Shown here one piece after another: positions 1 through 14,172 of a DNA stretch of 64,000 nucleotides. The translations under genes were made by a program, and so were the position numbers. This DNA is from Hypoxylon rubiginosum. Taxonomy: Eukaryota; Ascomycota; Sordariomycetes; Xylariales; Hypoxylaceae. Below the pieces are notes generated by a model that did no database searches, was not told the origin of the DNA, and worked only from the letters and a program-made list of their open reading frames with translations. The stretch is from positions 124,001 through 188,000 of the forward strand of contig CADCXA010000067.1 of assembly GCA_902806565.1 (NCBI GenBank), in the 5' to 3' direction. Positions within the stretch are counted from its first letter, which is position 1; every line of letters begins with the position of its first letter.

Positions 1-2036
1 GTGGCTTGGTTCTTTGATTCGCAGGATATAAAAGAAGAATGATGCAATGCGATGTTGCACTATGTACCCGACATACTCGTCTAATTCAGTATAGAAGCTG
101 TAGCAAAACTAAGACACGTATCATAGTGTCGTGAATGTCATAAGCGTCGTAAATATCGTAGTTGATATATGTATGTATACACAAGGTAGGTAAGTTAGAG
201 AAATAGACGTTAGAGAAATAGACGTTGAAGAAGCAGAATCCAAAGGGTTCGAGAATTTCAAAGCAAGTTCGATATCGGATTTCAAGGATGTCAGCTTTTA
301 CACCTTACGCTTTGACGCCTTATCGCCTTAATGCTTTAACGCTAGTAAGGTAACGTCTGCTGTGAATGCGCTACATCCCGGATTCCAATCCATTGTTTCG
401 GCCGCACATGTACATATGTATGTAGCTGCGATGCCGATATTGTTTTTAATATGTATATATTCAGGATTAGATATGTATGTCCCGAGACGTAACACATTGC
501 GTGGGGTGTCAGGGTGTTTCGAGCCAGAGGCCGATTCACCGACTCTGTTCTAGCCGCTTCTAGTCACCTTGAGGCTTGACTGCAGGCTCAAATAGGCTTA
601 GTTCCACGAGTAGGTGGAGTTTATGGAACAAATGCTCCCTTTCAACCCTTAAAGATGACTTAAGTACAACTGCGTGTTACTCGGGGTAGAGACTAAGATA
701 TCATAACCGGCAGACCATTAAATCAATATCCTCGATATATACATCTCGACTACCTCTTAATTTTTCTTACTTAAGATATCTCGTATTTCGGTGTCCACCC
801 CGTCAAAGGCAACCGGAAACATATTAGTGGTCCTAACTCTTTTCTAGAGCTAAGCTCAATTCCTAACGTGTTACATAGTAGTGTTCTATCATCATTTCAA
901 AGAGCCCTGACATGGCAGCCATGGTTAATCCCTACAGTCCGTACAGGAACCAAGAATGCAAGACTTACATAGTATAACGAATTGTGGATTTCTGCAACAC
1001 TACTGTTTGGTCCGTTGAATACTGCTTAGTACTTACAGGGTGTAAATATAGCTAAGCCAATCATGATAGCTCATCTGTCTTTTTGAACACCGGAGTGTAG
1101 ATCCAGAGGGAGATGACGAGATGAGAACAGGAATCGGGATCGAAAATGTATGCTGTTCATCAGGACTAACAAGACTAAAAAGGAATAAGGAAATTTTCAA
1201 CACCCTTGGCGAGGCACCATGGATGGAATAGTACTTCGGTATGAGCTCTGAACGAACCTAAGGTGCCCCCCTTTCCCCTCATTAACCGTGCCTAACTATG
1301 TACACTTGTGATGTGCCATACAGGTATACTTACCATAGGAAACGTAGACTAAGAACCAATAGCCTAGGTACGTTTATAATAGATTTGGCGAAATCATATC
1401 ATACATACATACATGTAGTATGCCGTATACCACAATATACCAACTTTGAACGTGGCGAAATACCTCGCCTAAGCGATGTTAAACTTGTATGAAAGGCTTC
1501 GTAAATAATTGCCCTGTGGCGAAGATGCCGCTAGCGAGGTAGGATAAAAGTAGGCACCAGCCGAACAAGGTAGACACTCGTCCCCTATTAACCCGGATAT
1601 CATATGAGGAGTTATCTATCAACTGCGCTAGCTGGGCATCTTGATCTCGAGGCTACTTTGCTACAATGACGTCAAGGCCTTCCAACGAGTAAGGTATTGG
1701 GAGATATTCGGAACCTGGCAAGTTGTAAAGCATGGAGTAACGTAGCTTGGATGATATTACACAATTAACCTAGAGGCGCTTTCTACGAGTTTGGGATAGA
1801 TGGGCTGGTAGCACTTCTCAGAATGATACGTAAATAGGTAGTTCCATCTTCGTGACAACGACCACTATGTACAGTAGAAGCTATCGTCCCGCACCATAGG
1901 CCAACCAACCCATGACATGCCTCATTGATTTGATTCAAATCCCAGGGGCTTCTTTAAGAATACGACCAGTAATTGCCTTTGGGAATCTATGTACACACTC
2001 CCCTCTCCATCCATCCATCCGTCCAGCTAGCCAGCC
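1..2036. other. Gene-free left flank
   Basis: No reading frame here has a recognisable domain, usable splice context or sustained codon bias; the longest open frames are about 65 codons and look random. Base composition is more A+T-rich than in the neighbouring genes. A short direct duplication of an 18-base unit (ttagagaaatagacgttaga context) lies at about 196-228. I see no RNA gene. Confidence 0.6.
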
Positions 2037-3579
2037 TCAGTAACGCTTAGTTGGACTTCTACTCTTAGTAGGACTTCTGCCTCTCTCGCCCTTCGACGGA
2101 CTCCTTCGTGAGGTGGGGGTTTCCGGTGGTGGGAGGGCGCGAAATCTCACGGGCGCCTCGTCTGTATCCGGTGTCTCGTCGTTGGCCAGGAGCTGTCGTG
2201 AGCTCGTGTGTCGCGGTGTCTGAGGCTCTATTGCCTGCCAGTACACGCGCTGCGACGGAGGCCTCATATGCTGATCGCCAGCATGCTGCGACGGGAAAGC
2301 GCCTGACGGATGGGACTGTGAAAATTCCATGAAAGCATTTGTGCTCTTGTAGAGCGTCCTGCCGCTAAAGACGAAGATGGTGAAAATGAGAATAAGGAGA
2401 GCCTAGTCGAGGATTAGCGTTTGTGATGTTTGTGTTGATAGGTCTACTTACGATGGTTTTGTAGGACATGGTATCGATAGTGTCATTAAGAATCTTGGCC
2501 ATCTCTTTCGCACTGTTTGATATTTGCTTGACATTGTCGGGGTTTTGATTCATGCAGTCGTACCACTTGTCGCATATTTCGTATATTACCGGTAGCCGTT
2601 TCTCTACCGGATCACACTTGTTGCTCACGTAGTCGCTAGTGCATTTCGCGATGTCGGCTAGAATATCAGCCCTTTTTGCTTGCCTCTCCAGGTAGAAATC
2701 CTGGCGTAAGCCGGCGACGATGGACCAGCCGACCCAGCATGCGCCAGAGACACAAAAGAGGTTGAATACGAAAGTGATCCAGTAGCCTAGGATGCTCGGA
2801 GCGTACGGATGTCGCTGGACAGCGGCTAAGAAATTCCCAAGCCAGCCGTCTTTGCTGCGCGCGTGGTCGCTACGAAGTTTGTTCGGCTGGAAGGTGCTCT
2901 CATCAGACTCATAGTCCGAATCATCGCATTCATCCTCCTGAACATATGGAAGACGGTATCCGCTGATGTCCTTGTCTGCATTGTAGCGCTTCCTCTTGCG
3001 TACCTTGTCTCGCGACGCAAAAATAGTCTTCTGCAGTTCACCTTTACCCGACTTCTTTGCGACGGGCGATCTGTTCTTATTCATAGTGGAAGGTGTGATG
3101 GTCATGCGCCCGATGTCGTAAGAACGATCATTCTCAGGTGTTTCGACGAAGTCGGAGGCGTCAGTAGCGGCTGGACTTGATTCGGCAGCTGAGAGTTCAG
3201 AGAGCGCATCGGCATCGAAAGGTTTTCTCGGGGTCGTGAAGGCGGGATTTCGGAACGGAGGCGCAGTGGATGTTCTATGAGACGTGTTCGTGGAGAAAAA
3301 GGAAGACTGATGCGGCGGCGTAGGTGGTAAAGGTTTGGAAGGAGAGGTTGTGCCCTGAGCGCGCTGGAAGGGGTTGTGTCCAAAGCTGCTAGTGCTATTG
3401 TTGTTGTTGCTGTTGCTGTTGGTATTTGAAGAGCCGAAGATACCTAGAAGGCAAAGGTTTAGCCCATATCATTGTAAAGACGAGTGGGAAGCAATACTTT
3501 TCGACTGGAATTGTCTTGTAGACTGCGTAAATGGGCTCGATGGATCTAAGGGACCTTGGTTCTGGTATTCCCAGTCCAT
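2037..3579 (-). CDS. brl1: Brl1/Brr6-type nuclear-envelope protein
   Basis: Predicted 479-residue integral membrane protein of the nuclear envelope. The Brl1/Brr6 family acts in nuclear pore complex assembly and nuclear-membrane lipid homeostasis. Exons are 3579-3498, 3443-2452 and 2402-2037; introns are 54 and 49 bp with GTATTG and GTAAGT donors, and the frame closes exactly. The start gives MDWEYQNQGPLDPSSPF, the N-terminus I would expect for fungal members. A Ser/Asn/Pro-rich, presumably disordered region follows, then an acidic patch. Transmembrane segment 1 lies near residues 241-272. A lumenal loop has four cysteines near 294, 304, 318 and 324, the disulfide signature of the family. Transmembrane segment 2 begins at residue 359, encoded at the start of exon 3 (ALLILIFTIFVFSG). 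The tail has repeated SPTK/SPSK motifs. It is transcribed divergently from the Iws1 gene. Family assignment is strong; I cannot decide between the Brl1 and Brr6 names. Confidence 0.9.
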
Positions 3580-4301
3580 AGGAGCTTCGTATGTTCGTCG
3601 GTCCATTTAGTTTGCATCGGCATCCACTTCGCAGATATACAGAAATGCAATTGTCCAAGAGGTCCAATAAATGGTGAGACGAGGAAGAAAGCGGGTGAAA
3701 ATGTCTGGGGAGCTTTCAGCTACAGCTACTTTGTTGTCGTAGTATTTTTTCCCGGTACGGGGGTTAAACCAGTGCCAGTGGCAGTTCCTACTGGCAACCG
3801 TCAGCGATAAAGTAAACAAACGATTAGCGATTCAGGGATGTTCGATTAAGCCACAAGCCGTGCGCCACACCTCTATCCAAGGTACATAAGTTGGAGCACG
3901 AGCCACGTCTAAGCACAAGCCACCTCTAGGTACCTACGCACTACACTTGTTAACTGCAAGGCTTAAGGGCATGCGAGATCGTTACTTTCAAATAATTCAA
4001 ATAATTCAAATAATTCAAATAATTCAATCTTCAACTTTTCAACAGGGCAACATCAATTCCTTGCCTGTCTTCTCAAGGCCATCGTCCAAGTGCCTCCTTT
4101 GAGTACTGATTTTATCTACCTCAACTGCATAAGAGCTGCCTAAGGGAAAAATCGCACCTACTTCTTGATCCTTCTGTAATCGAGTAGCAGAAGGCTGGAA
4201 AAGACCGCGGCAGCCTTCTCAAGTCTTTTCGCCTCAACCCCACGCGCATCTTCTTCTCATCTCCAGCTCTTCCTACTGCATCAACGTAATCTCCCGCCGA
4301 G
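3580..4301. promoter_or_regulatory. Divergent promoter region, brl1/iws1
   Basis: A 722-bp intergenic stretch separates two diverging start codons, so it should hold both promoters and 5' leaders. The Iws1-proximal 200 bp is pyrimidine-rich on the coding strand, as is usual for fungal leaders. A short tandem array of about four 9-base units (aaataattc) sits at about 3989-4027. No TATA box was confidently identified. Confidence 0.5.
3989..4027. repeat. 9-bp microsatellite (aaataattc)n
   Basis: About four perfect tandem copies of aaataattc, seen directly. It lies 275 bp upstream of the iws1 start codon. Confidence 0.85.
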
Positions 4302-5686
4302 ATGTCAGACGCCGGGAGCCTCCATGCGGAGGAAGAGAACGACCTGCCCCAGGATGATCTTGGTGACTACGACGGGACCCGTGCCGGCGATTCAGACAAA
4401 GAGTCGGACGCCCTATCGGATATCGACGAGGACCAATTCGACAACTACGACCCTAACACCGCCCGTATCGACGAGAAGCGTCCCGAACCCCAGGTCATCG
4501 ACGAAGATGCCGCACGTACTCTCAAGGCCTCGAAGCGCAAGGGAACCGCCACGAAGAAGCCCAAGGAGGGACGACGCGCCAAGAAGCGAACCCGCGACGA
4601 CGACAACGACGGAGCTGACGGCGAGATTCTTCACACTAAACGAGCCCGCAAGGTCCCCGGAAACACGGATGCGAAGGAGCAGGAATCCGAGCCCGAGAAC
4701 GAGGAGAATCTAACTCCCGAGGAGCGACGGCGCCGAGCTATCGAACGCGCGGCTAGAAACCAAACGAAACCGAAGGGCAACAGGCGCAAGAAGAAGGATG
4801 AAGTGGTATGTACCATTTTACAAAATCATAATATAGTATTTTTCTTAATTTGCTAACATATATCAATCTAGGACCTGGAAGATGAGCTGGACGAGCGAAT
4901 CGCAGACCTCAAGGTCCGCATGGAGAACGCCTGCCAAGCAGACAACCAGGCGCGCGAAGCCAACCAGCCGGCCCTGCACAAGCTCAAGCTCCTGCCGGAG
5001 GTCATGGCGCTGCTCAACCGCAACAACAACCAGGCGGCCGTCGTGGACCCCGACACCAACTTCCTGCAGCACGTCAAGTTCTTCCTCGAGCCCCTCAACG
5101 ACGGCTCCCTCCCGGCCTACAACATCCAGCGGCAGATCTTCGAGGCGCTGGCCCGCCTCCCGATCGAGAAGGAGACGCTGCGGTCCAGCGGCATCGGCAA
5201 GGTCGTCCTGTTCTACACCAAGAGCAAGAAGCCCGAGGTCGGCATCAAGCGCATCGCCGAGCGACTGCTGGGCGAGTGGAGCCGTCCCATCCTCAAGCGG
5301 ACCGACGACTACAAGAAGCGCCACATCGAGACGCGCGATTTCGACTACCAGTATGTCCACCAACCTAGCTGCCTTCCCTTCTCATATTCCTATCTTGCTA
5401 ACCGTGCAAAAACAGAGCCGCGAAGCTCCGCCAGGTGACGAGCTCCAGCAGCCAGCTCACGCTGAACCAGCGCACGGCGGCGCAGATCGCCGACGAGGAG
5501 CGCGCGCGCGTGCTGGCGCCGAACCGGGACTTCAGCGCCGCGCGGGTCTCGGGCACGCCGTCGACCTACACGATCGCGCCCCGGAGCACCTTCGACCCCA
5601 CCCGCGGCCCGGACTATCGGCCCATCGGCGCGGGCGGCATCGAGGCGTTCCGCAAGATCACCCAGAGGGGAAAGAAGAAGGGCTAG
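4302..5686 (+). CDS. iws1: Transcription elongation factor Iws1/Spn1
   Basis: Predicted 417-residue nuclear protein. Iws1/Spn1 binds Spt6 and RNA polymerase II and acts in elongation, chromatin maintenance and mRNA export. Exons are 4302-4805, 4872-5350 and 5416-5686; both introns have GTATGT donors and the frame closes. Residues 1-168 are a highly charged disordered region, first acidic (EEENDLPQDD, SDKESDALSDIDED), then basic with several KKPK/KKRTR-type stretches. The conserved TFIIS N-terminal-like helical (LW) domain spans about residues 200-306, with characteristic stretches LPAYNIQRQIFEALARLPI, GIGKVVLFYTKSKKPE and RIAERLLGEWSRPI. The last exon gives the conserved C-terminal tail ending in GKKKG. 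The second and third exons are strongly G/C-biased at third positions. Diverges from the brl1 gene and converges on the SRPK gene. Confidence 0.95.
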
Positions 5687-7012
5687 AGGCGCTGAAGATT
5701 TCTATTCCCCTCTCCGGTTTGGACTTGGAGTGGAAGTGGAGTCGTTGGCTCGGTAGAAGGAGGAAGAAACCTAACCAAACTACGTGGCCTTTTTTTCTAT
5801 TTTTTTTTAATGCATCACCACTTGGCGTTTATTGAGGTTTTCACGTCCCAGCGGCTGCTTCGTACGGGACAAGAAGAAGAAAAAAGCAGTTCGTTATTCT
5901 ACGCCCTCGATAGGAGGTAGCTACTAGGTACCTAGGTAGGTAGGCTACCAAGAAAGGGTTATCACACAGATCCGGGTTAGATCAGGTCAAGTCAGGTCAG
6001 AGAGTAAGTAGTTGCAACATAGCTTACGAAGCTTAGGTAATCAGATGACGCTGTTCTCGCCGAGTGTTGCCCATTCCTATATTTGACGTCCTCGTGCTCT
6101 AGATGTTTGTGTTTTTTATTCGTTAAGTACCTACCTAGGTATGTATGTTGATTTACGATAGGCCAAGCAAGCAAGCTGAGCTGAGCTGAGCTGAGCTGAC
6201 TTAATATATATAAGTGGCCTTGGTTAAGACTTACCTATGCTTACCGTTCCATATGATATGGACATTTGCGTGTTCTGCTCCTGCGCCGAATGGCCTGGTT
6301 CCCTATGACTTTTCGACTCTATACTAATGCTGGCTGGCTGGCTGGCTTTCGCGGTTAATCTGGTGTTCAAATGTAATGTACTAATCCTCACTTCAGCATA
6401 GCTGCCCTGACGGGCCTACCAAAAACACTCATGGAAGCAGAGAAAGCTGTAGATATATAAACACAGGAGGGACAAGAAGGCAGTAGAAATGCGGAGCGTA
6501 TGTCAGCTATTTGTGAGTCCCAGGAGATAAGAATTGGTATCACAGTAAAGACATCGACTTGTATCATTTTCAACTTAGCTAGGAGATAGAACGGAAGGCA
6601 TCTTGTATTACGGCATTCCCCCCTATCTATGCGACTTATTACTCAACTGCATCTTTTCAGATCTACGCAGCATAGCAATTGGGCAGAAAGCTCTAGTCTG
6701 CGGAAAAGAAGAGAAATAAAGTCGACTTCTACTAGTAAACAGCGTTTGTTACTCCTGGAACTTGGTCGGTTCTTTCTTTGCTCTCGGCTCCTGTGCAATG
6801 CAGGTCGTAAATCATTTGATGGGAGCCCGTCTATCATAGTCAAGATCCTTAATCTCTTTCCTCAGCAAAAAGGAAGGTCCCATCTTCTCTTCAGCCCCCG
6901 TACCTACATCCATAGCGACATCCGTAGTGACATCCATAGAAGGTAGCCTACCGCATCGCCATTATCCCTTGCCAAGTAGAGACGGCACGGATATCCGCTC
7001 GAAAGCGAACCC
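5687..7012. other. Convergent intergenic region, no gene seen
   Basis: This 1.3-kb stretch lies between the 3' ends of iws1 and the kinase gene. It contains simple repeats: five tandem copies of a 5-base unit (gagct) at about 6174-6199, a ggct run near 6330-6348, and CCTAGGTA palindromes near 5931 and 6133. No conserved reading frame was found. Confidence 0.55.
6174..6199. repeat. 5-bp microsatellite (gagct)n
   Basis: Five contiguous copies of the 5-base unit, seen directly in the kinase/iws1 intergenic region. Confidence 0.85.
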
Positions 7013-9059
<2,047 letters not shown>

Positions 9060-10130
9060 TTATAATATCAATGTTAGCAACTTGTACTCGGAATATATAT
9101 ATGAGGAGCAGTGATGCGACTTGAAATATGGAAAGTAAAATGTGAAGTAGTTAGAATCAAGTGCAGCCAGCGCAAGCAAAGCAAGTGGGCAAGCAAGCAA
9201 GCCCGAAGAATGTGGGTAAGTAACGAGCTACGGGCTGCGGACTACAGACTGCAGAAGACTGCAGACTCCAAGCTTGTGGTTCTTTGTGTGAGACCCTGAC
9301 GGCCCGCAATCAGGATTGCCAATTAAAAAAGACGCGGACTCTGGGAAACCATCAAGGAGCCTAAACAAGGTGGACTCAGTAGTCGCCGGGTTTTGGGGTG
9401 GTGGCGGTGGGGGGGAATATAGTAAAACCGCGGGATGTCCCAAGTAAGAATTAGCAGATAGGTGAGTTATAACCTTTTCTTCATGGTAGCCATATTGAAT
9501 ATTGACCGGTGTCGCGCCTTTGTCGGTAGACGAGGTGGCCGCTAATCAGGACAGATCGATTGGAACAAGGACGGAAGGATGGAAAGAAGCCGTAATGCAA
9601 ATGTAAATAGACTGTGGTTGTAGATGTAGTTGTAGTTGTAGTTAAAGTCGTAGTCGTAGTCGTAATCCCAGTTGCGCTCAAGAGAAGGAATACATATATG
9701 AAATGCCAAGGCCGAGATTGATTGAGCGAGCGAGCGCAGAATAGCGAAACAACTCTTCTCTCTCCCTTTCTTTCCTCTCTCAATTAAAAGAAAAGGAAAC
9801 AACCACGAATACCAAAGACGACTAGGTCGCCGGCAAGGAGTTTGTTTAGGCGAGAGAGAGACAGAGGGTGAATGAAAGAGTGAGCGATAAATCGCCAGTG
9901 AAATTCAGCTCAGCCCAAAATCAAACCGGCCGAAGCAGAGCCAGGGAAAATCGAAAGAAAAAATAAAAAATAAAAGGAGTGCTGTCGAATGTGCGCTTGC
10001 GAGAGGCGGCAATCACCCCTCCCTTCGTGGTTCCAGTCGGTCCCCCCCAATCGAATCAGTAAGGGTAGCTTGCTGCAAAGATCTGGGATGTTGTAGATCG
10101 GCCTGTTATGGTGGAGGACCGGAGCACGGT

Positions 10131-10179
10131 GAAAGGAGCTCTAGGCGCCAAAGGCCTCAAGGACATTTGAGCTCCTTTC
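10131..10179. repeat. 11-bp inverted repeat
   Basis: Perfect arms gaaaggagctc (10131-10141) and gagctcctttc (10169-10179), separated by 27 bases. Weaker complementarity (a ggacc-like motif) continues outside the arms. Function unknown; it lies in non-coding DNA. Confidence 0.7.
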
Positions 10180-10302
10180 GGTCCAAGTCCCTTTGCTATC
10201 TCAAAAGAGTCTCGACAGGGCCAAGGATCAGGATCAGGGCCAGGGCTCAGGGGCTATAACGGAGAGCCTACACGGGGAGAGCCTACAGGGAACTCAGGAA
10301 AG

Positions 10303-10357
10303 CCCCCAAGCCCCAGGCCCCAAGCCCTAGGCCCCAAGCCCTAGGCCCCAAGCCCCT
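10303..10357. repeat. 14-bp GC-rich minisatellite
   Basis: About three and a half copies of a 14-base unit of the form ctaggccccaagcc, seen directly. One unit carries a single substitution. Non-coding context. Confidence 0.8.
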
Positions 10358-10994
10358 CCAACCCCTCTATCAACAACGCCTGGGCGCTGAACGATCCACA
10401 GTGGCATTGCGCTTGTCCTGTTCAGGGGGGGTTGGCGGGTTGGCTGGTTGGGTAGTACAACGGTCGGCTCGGCTCAGCCCCGCCACAACAGATGATACAG
10501 ATGATATCGTTGGTCCAAGCCCATCATAACATCGTGGGATGGAGATGTATGTAGATGGGCTCTGTATGTATGGACAAGACGGCATAGCATATGACCGACG
10601 TCGACATGGTAACCCAATAATATCCTTTCTTCCCGAGCCTGAAGTGGACGGTTTCTATAGCCCCATGCGGCTATGCCTATGTCCATGTCCATGCCTGTGC
10701 CGGGGCTGGTGTCTCCTGGTCCTATCGTGTCGTCCTTATGGTCATATATGTCATATCCTGTGGGTATTCTTGCTTGCATCTCGTGAATGCTTCCCGGGTC
10801 ACAGCTTGCTGGCACTGGTTGCAGACTTGACAAGTACCTACATTGGCACCAGAAACCCCGTGCAACCCAACAATGAATTGTGTGCTGCATGGTGGTGTGC
10901 ATATGTATGCAGTAGGTAGGGGGGATAGGTAAACAGAAACAAGAAGCAGAGAGCTCGATATGAAACAAAGAGACAAAAACGAAATGAGATCATC

Positions 10995-11207
10995 TTACCC
11001 CGGGATTGGACCTTCTGTGGTGATGATAGGCTTCAAGCCGTCCTTCTTCCTCTTCTTATTTAGGAGTGTCGGACTCCCAAGATTTCCTGCTGTCGAGTTT
11101 GTGCCGTTGCCATTCGCACCAGCCATCAAGGGAATTGTTGTTGAGGGAGACAACGGACTAACGCCGGGACGGGTAGAAGATGGATCGGTATCTTTTGCGC
11201 CGTTCAT
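10995..11207 (-). CDS. Possible orphan first coding exon
   Basis: A 70-codon open frame starts MNGAKDTDPSSTRPG, is rich in Ser, Thr, Pro, Asn and Gly, and contains a basic patch NKKRKKDGLKPIITTEG that could be a nuclear localisation signal. It ends at a good splice donor (exon..GG, then GTAAGA at about 10994), giving a phase-2 donor. The composition and pyrimidine-rich upstream DNA resemble the start of a regulatory gene. I could not find a convincing following exon within the next kilobase on the minus strand, where the sequence becomes repetitive. It may be the first exon of a gene whose remainder I cannot recognise, or of a gene truncated by rearrangement. The product is unknown. Confidence 0.35.
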   Translation of the reverse strand: MNGAKDTDPSSTRPGVSPLSPSTTIPLMAGANGNGTNSTAGNLGSPTLLNKKRKKDGLKPIITTEGPIPG

Positions 11208-14172
11208 TGTTTCGAATGCGGTCGGAAAATATATAAAGCAGTATGCCGTCGCAAACTAGGGCTAAGGGGAGGAGGTTGGGCGACAAAAGAGTTTTATCGG
11301 TCTAGCGGTTCGATACAATCGAATGTGCGTTCAGATGTAAGTTGCTTGATGCTGTAAATCTTGATGCGCTATGCGCTGCCGGAGAAAAAAAAAGTTGGTA
11401 GTAGTGGTAGGAGGAGGTCGAGGTGGCGGTCGCATTCGTAGAGGGGACGAGTTGAGCTGAAGATGTGATGCGATGCGATGCGATGCGATAGATGCGATAC
11501 AACCCGATACAAATATGTTGCGGCTGTGCACTCGGTTGCCAGAGGCAAATTACGAAGTACCAATATGCAAATTGAATCTTGACGGCAAAGCGATCGAGAA
11601 CAGGACAAGACGAGACGAGACGAGACGAGATAGGATGCAGGAGGAATTATGATGACATTAGAGTGTTGATGACCGATAATATTTTTTTTTTTCACACTAC
11701 CTAAGGTCAAAATTTATTATTAGGATGTTGTATTGCTGCTACTGCTGCTAGACTAGCATTGGAACGAGTTAGCGACCTCAGTGAGTGGATTTTAAAAAGT
11801 ACGTCTTTTTATCTGTTTTTGTCACTGCCTCCTGCGTACAAGTCGCAAAATCCTGGATTTACAACGTCATATGGGGGATGATTGCCGCCGGGACTTGCGC
11901 CTCTCGACCCCGTCGAGTCGTCAACGTGCATCCCCCTGCAATAAAGGGATGGGAGGCGACTTTTTTTTTGTTATGGCAGTGATTTGTGAATAAGAATTGG
12001 GGACTGACCGTATTTTTTATATGTAGATGCAGTTCTGAAGCACGAACTATTAGGAAGATAACAACCTATTCGACAATGAAAAATAAAATATTCACAATCC
12101 TGTTTTGGCATGCGAAGGTGACGGGTATCAATACTAACCTTATACGTAGGAGACGGAGAAGGGAATGATGAATGATGAATGCGATGCGATGAAATAAAAA
12201 ATAAAATGAAATGGGAAAACGGGTCAATACATCATCTGGAACGATCGATAAGATAAGGTACAAATCCGATTGCACGAGCAAGCAAGAAAGTGCTATGTAA
12301 TGGAATCATCTATGATGTACCAGCCTACTACGTGACGATTCTCGGTTCGTACCGTTCGTACAGTATCTGTCTATCCAACTCCAGCTGCCTCAAGTCCATG
12401 CATCATGCCGAGATTTATCTGCGACTCGGAATGACGGATTGAGGTGATCATAATTCTCTTGTTAATAATACCTTTCTCCCTATTTCTGTAACACTATTAT
12501 TATTATTATTCTATCAGTTGTTCACACATCATCGATATAGACAGTCAGATCTACTCCGTACCTACATGTAGGTGATATATATCGTCCAAGTCAAATGATC
12601 AATTCAGAAAAACTCCATTACCAACTTGAATTCCTTTGCTTGGCCGGCGACACGGAATCATGGACATGGGCCAAGGGGGGCCAAGGTTCAACTCTACCGT
12701 AAGACAAATACTGATTCGTATTCCCAGATTTCCAAATCAGTTCTGGTTAGCTGTATGACCTCAACCGGCAACACAAGCTACTATTCGATGCTAATTCCTA
12801 GAGTCTTCGACATGTCAAGGTAACTCGAGTCCTGAATAAATAACCTATTCTTAAACCCTCGTGGTCATCGCAAAGAGGGTATACATCACTCTCGACTTGC
12901 GATATGTATCCGTACTTATATCCCTTCGCCACTTATCTGCATCTTTTCGTCTCTTACAAGCTATCCAGCCACCTACGGGATGTATATCTTGGAGATTTCC
13001 CTACATGGTCATGACTTCGTCTACTGCACAATAGCGCGCTCCCCATTTGTCGATCTCACCCCGCGTTGGGTAGCCATAAGCGCTCGGCATCGTCTAACTG
13101 GGCAAGCCGCAAAAGGATAGAAGCAGGACCATAAACCCGCCCGGCTCTTCGTTCATCGTTCATCGTTCATCGTTCATCAGGCTCAAACAACACCTCGATG
13201 TGTATTGCTCTCCCCCCTCGGTATCGTTATCCCCTATCCTGATGTCGCGCTTCCGCTGGGCAACTTTATCGGCGAGTTATTTATTCGTCGGTCGTTATCC
13301 ACGCATCCCACGTTATGTATATGCTACCACCTACTCCGGTCTTGGGCAGAGCTACGGTTTCGTCATCTTGGGTCATGTTCCTCCTGAGATCGGACGACAT
13401 GGAATGTTTCCGCCATGTGAACGGCCAACGCCATGACATTTTTTTCAAATTTCGCACGTGTACTAATAACACACCAGCACAATCCTTCGTAGGGCCTTAT
13501 TAAGCTACCTCGATCAGCTCGACCCAACTGTCAGTATGGTTGCATTACACAAGATAGCTACCTCCTAGCTTTTTGCCAATAACTTCGTTCCATTTTAAAA
13601 CACCGCTGCAGAATGCGATGACAACAAGTTTCAAAATTGGGCGCGAGTCTCGGAAGCTCGTGTTTGTCTTATGTCTTATGTCTTATGTCTAACCTGCAGC
13701 CGGGCGGGAATCCTTGCGTGTTTTTTTTTCTATGTAAGTCCAACGCAAGCGCAATTGCATCATTGGCCGTCTCCGCGGCCTTCTTTTTTTGGCTACTAGC
13801 TGCCCCGAGAGATGCGCTGCCTGTTTTCTTTAATTGGACAATGACTCGAGAGGCTAGGGATATAAGCCAAGCGACCCATCTCTTTTTCCCTAAACAAGAG
13901 GCTCTTCGTCACCGGGGCGGTTCCGGATTCGAGGCGCAATGAGGGTACACACTTCTGCCGGAGCTTCAGCCATCCGTCCGTTCCTTTCCGGACCTTTGCG
14001 AGGGGCAGCCCGATGATGACATCAACTCGTAGCCACCAATTTTTGTAGAGCTGAAAGATCACATCAATCATAAATGGACGGTTATATGGGTTTAAGTATT
14101 GTAGCTTAACAATGATATGAGCCACCACATCGGAATGTCTATTTGATCTGCCATCTTTATCTAGCTGCCGGG
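11208..14172. other. Gene-free region with simple repeats
   Basis: Three kilobases without a supportable gene. Visible structure: (gatgc)-like repeats near 11465-11500, a gacga/gagac repeat near 11608-11630, a tta microsatellite near 12498-12512, and four copies of a 7-base unit (gttcatc) at about 13151-13178. Overlapping short frames near 13200-13940 have no consistent codon bias. Confidence 0.5.
13151..13178. repeat. 7-bp microsatellite (gttcatc)n
   Basis: Four tandem perfect copies, seen directly, in non-coding DNA. Confidence 0.85.

Noticed and set aside
4863..5363. 166-codon frame antisense to the iws1 second exon
   Set aside because: It is a shadow of the strongly G/C-biased iws1 coding strand; no domain.
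10303..10357. Regular 14-bp repeats that might suggest a CRISPR-like array
   Set aside because: Units are contiguous with no unique spacers, and the genome is eukaryotic; it is a minisatellite.
10474..10976. Minus-strand frames as possible second exon of the orphan exon at 10995
   Set aside because: No in-phase acceptor led to a sequence with coherent composition; Tyr/His/Met-rich text looks random.
13200..13942. Overlapping frames of 60-101 codons
   Set aside because: Two or more frames open simultaneously with no codon bias, domains or splice context.
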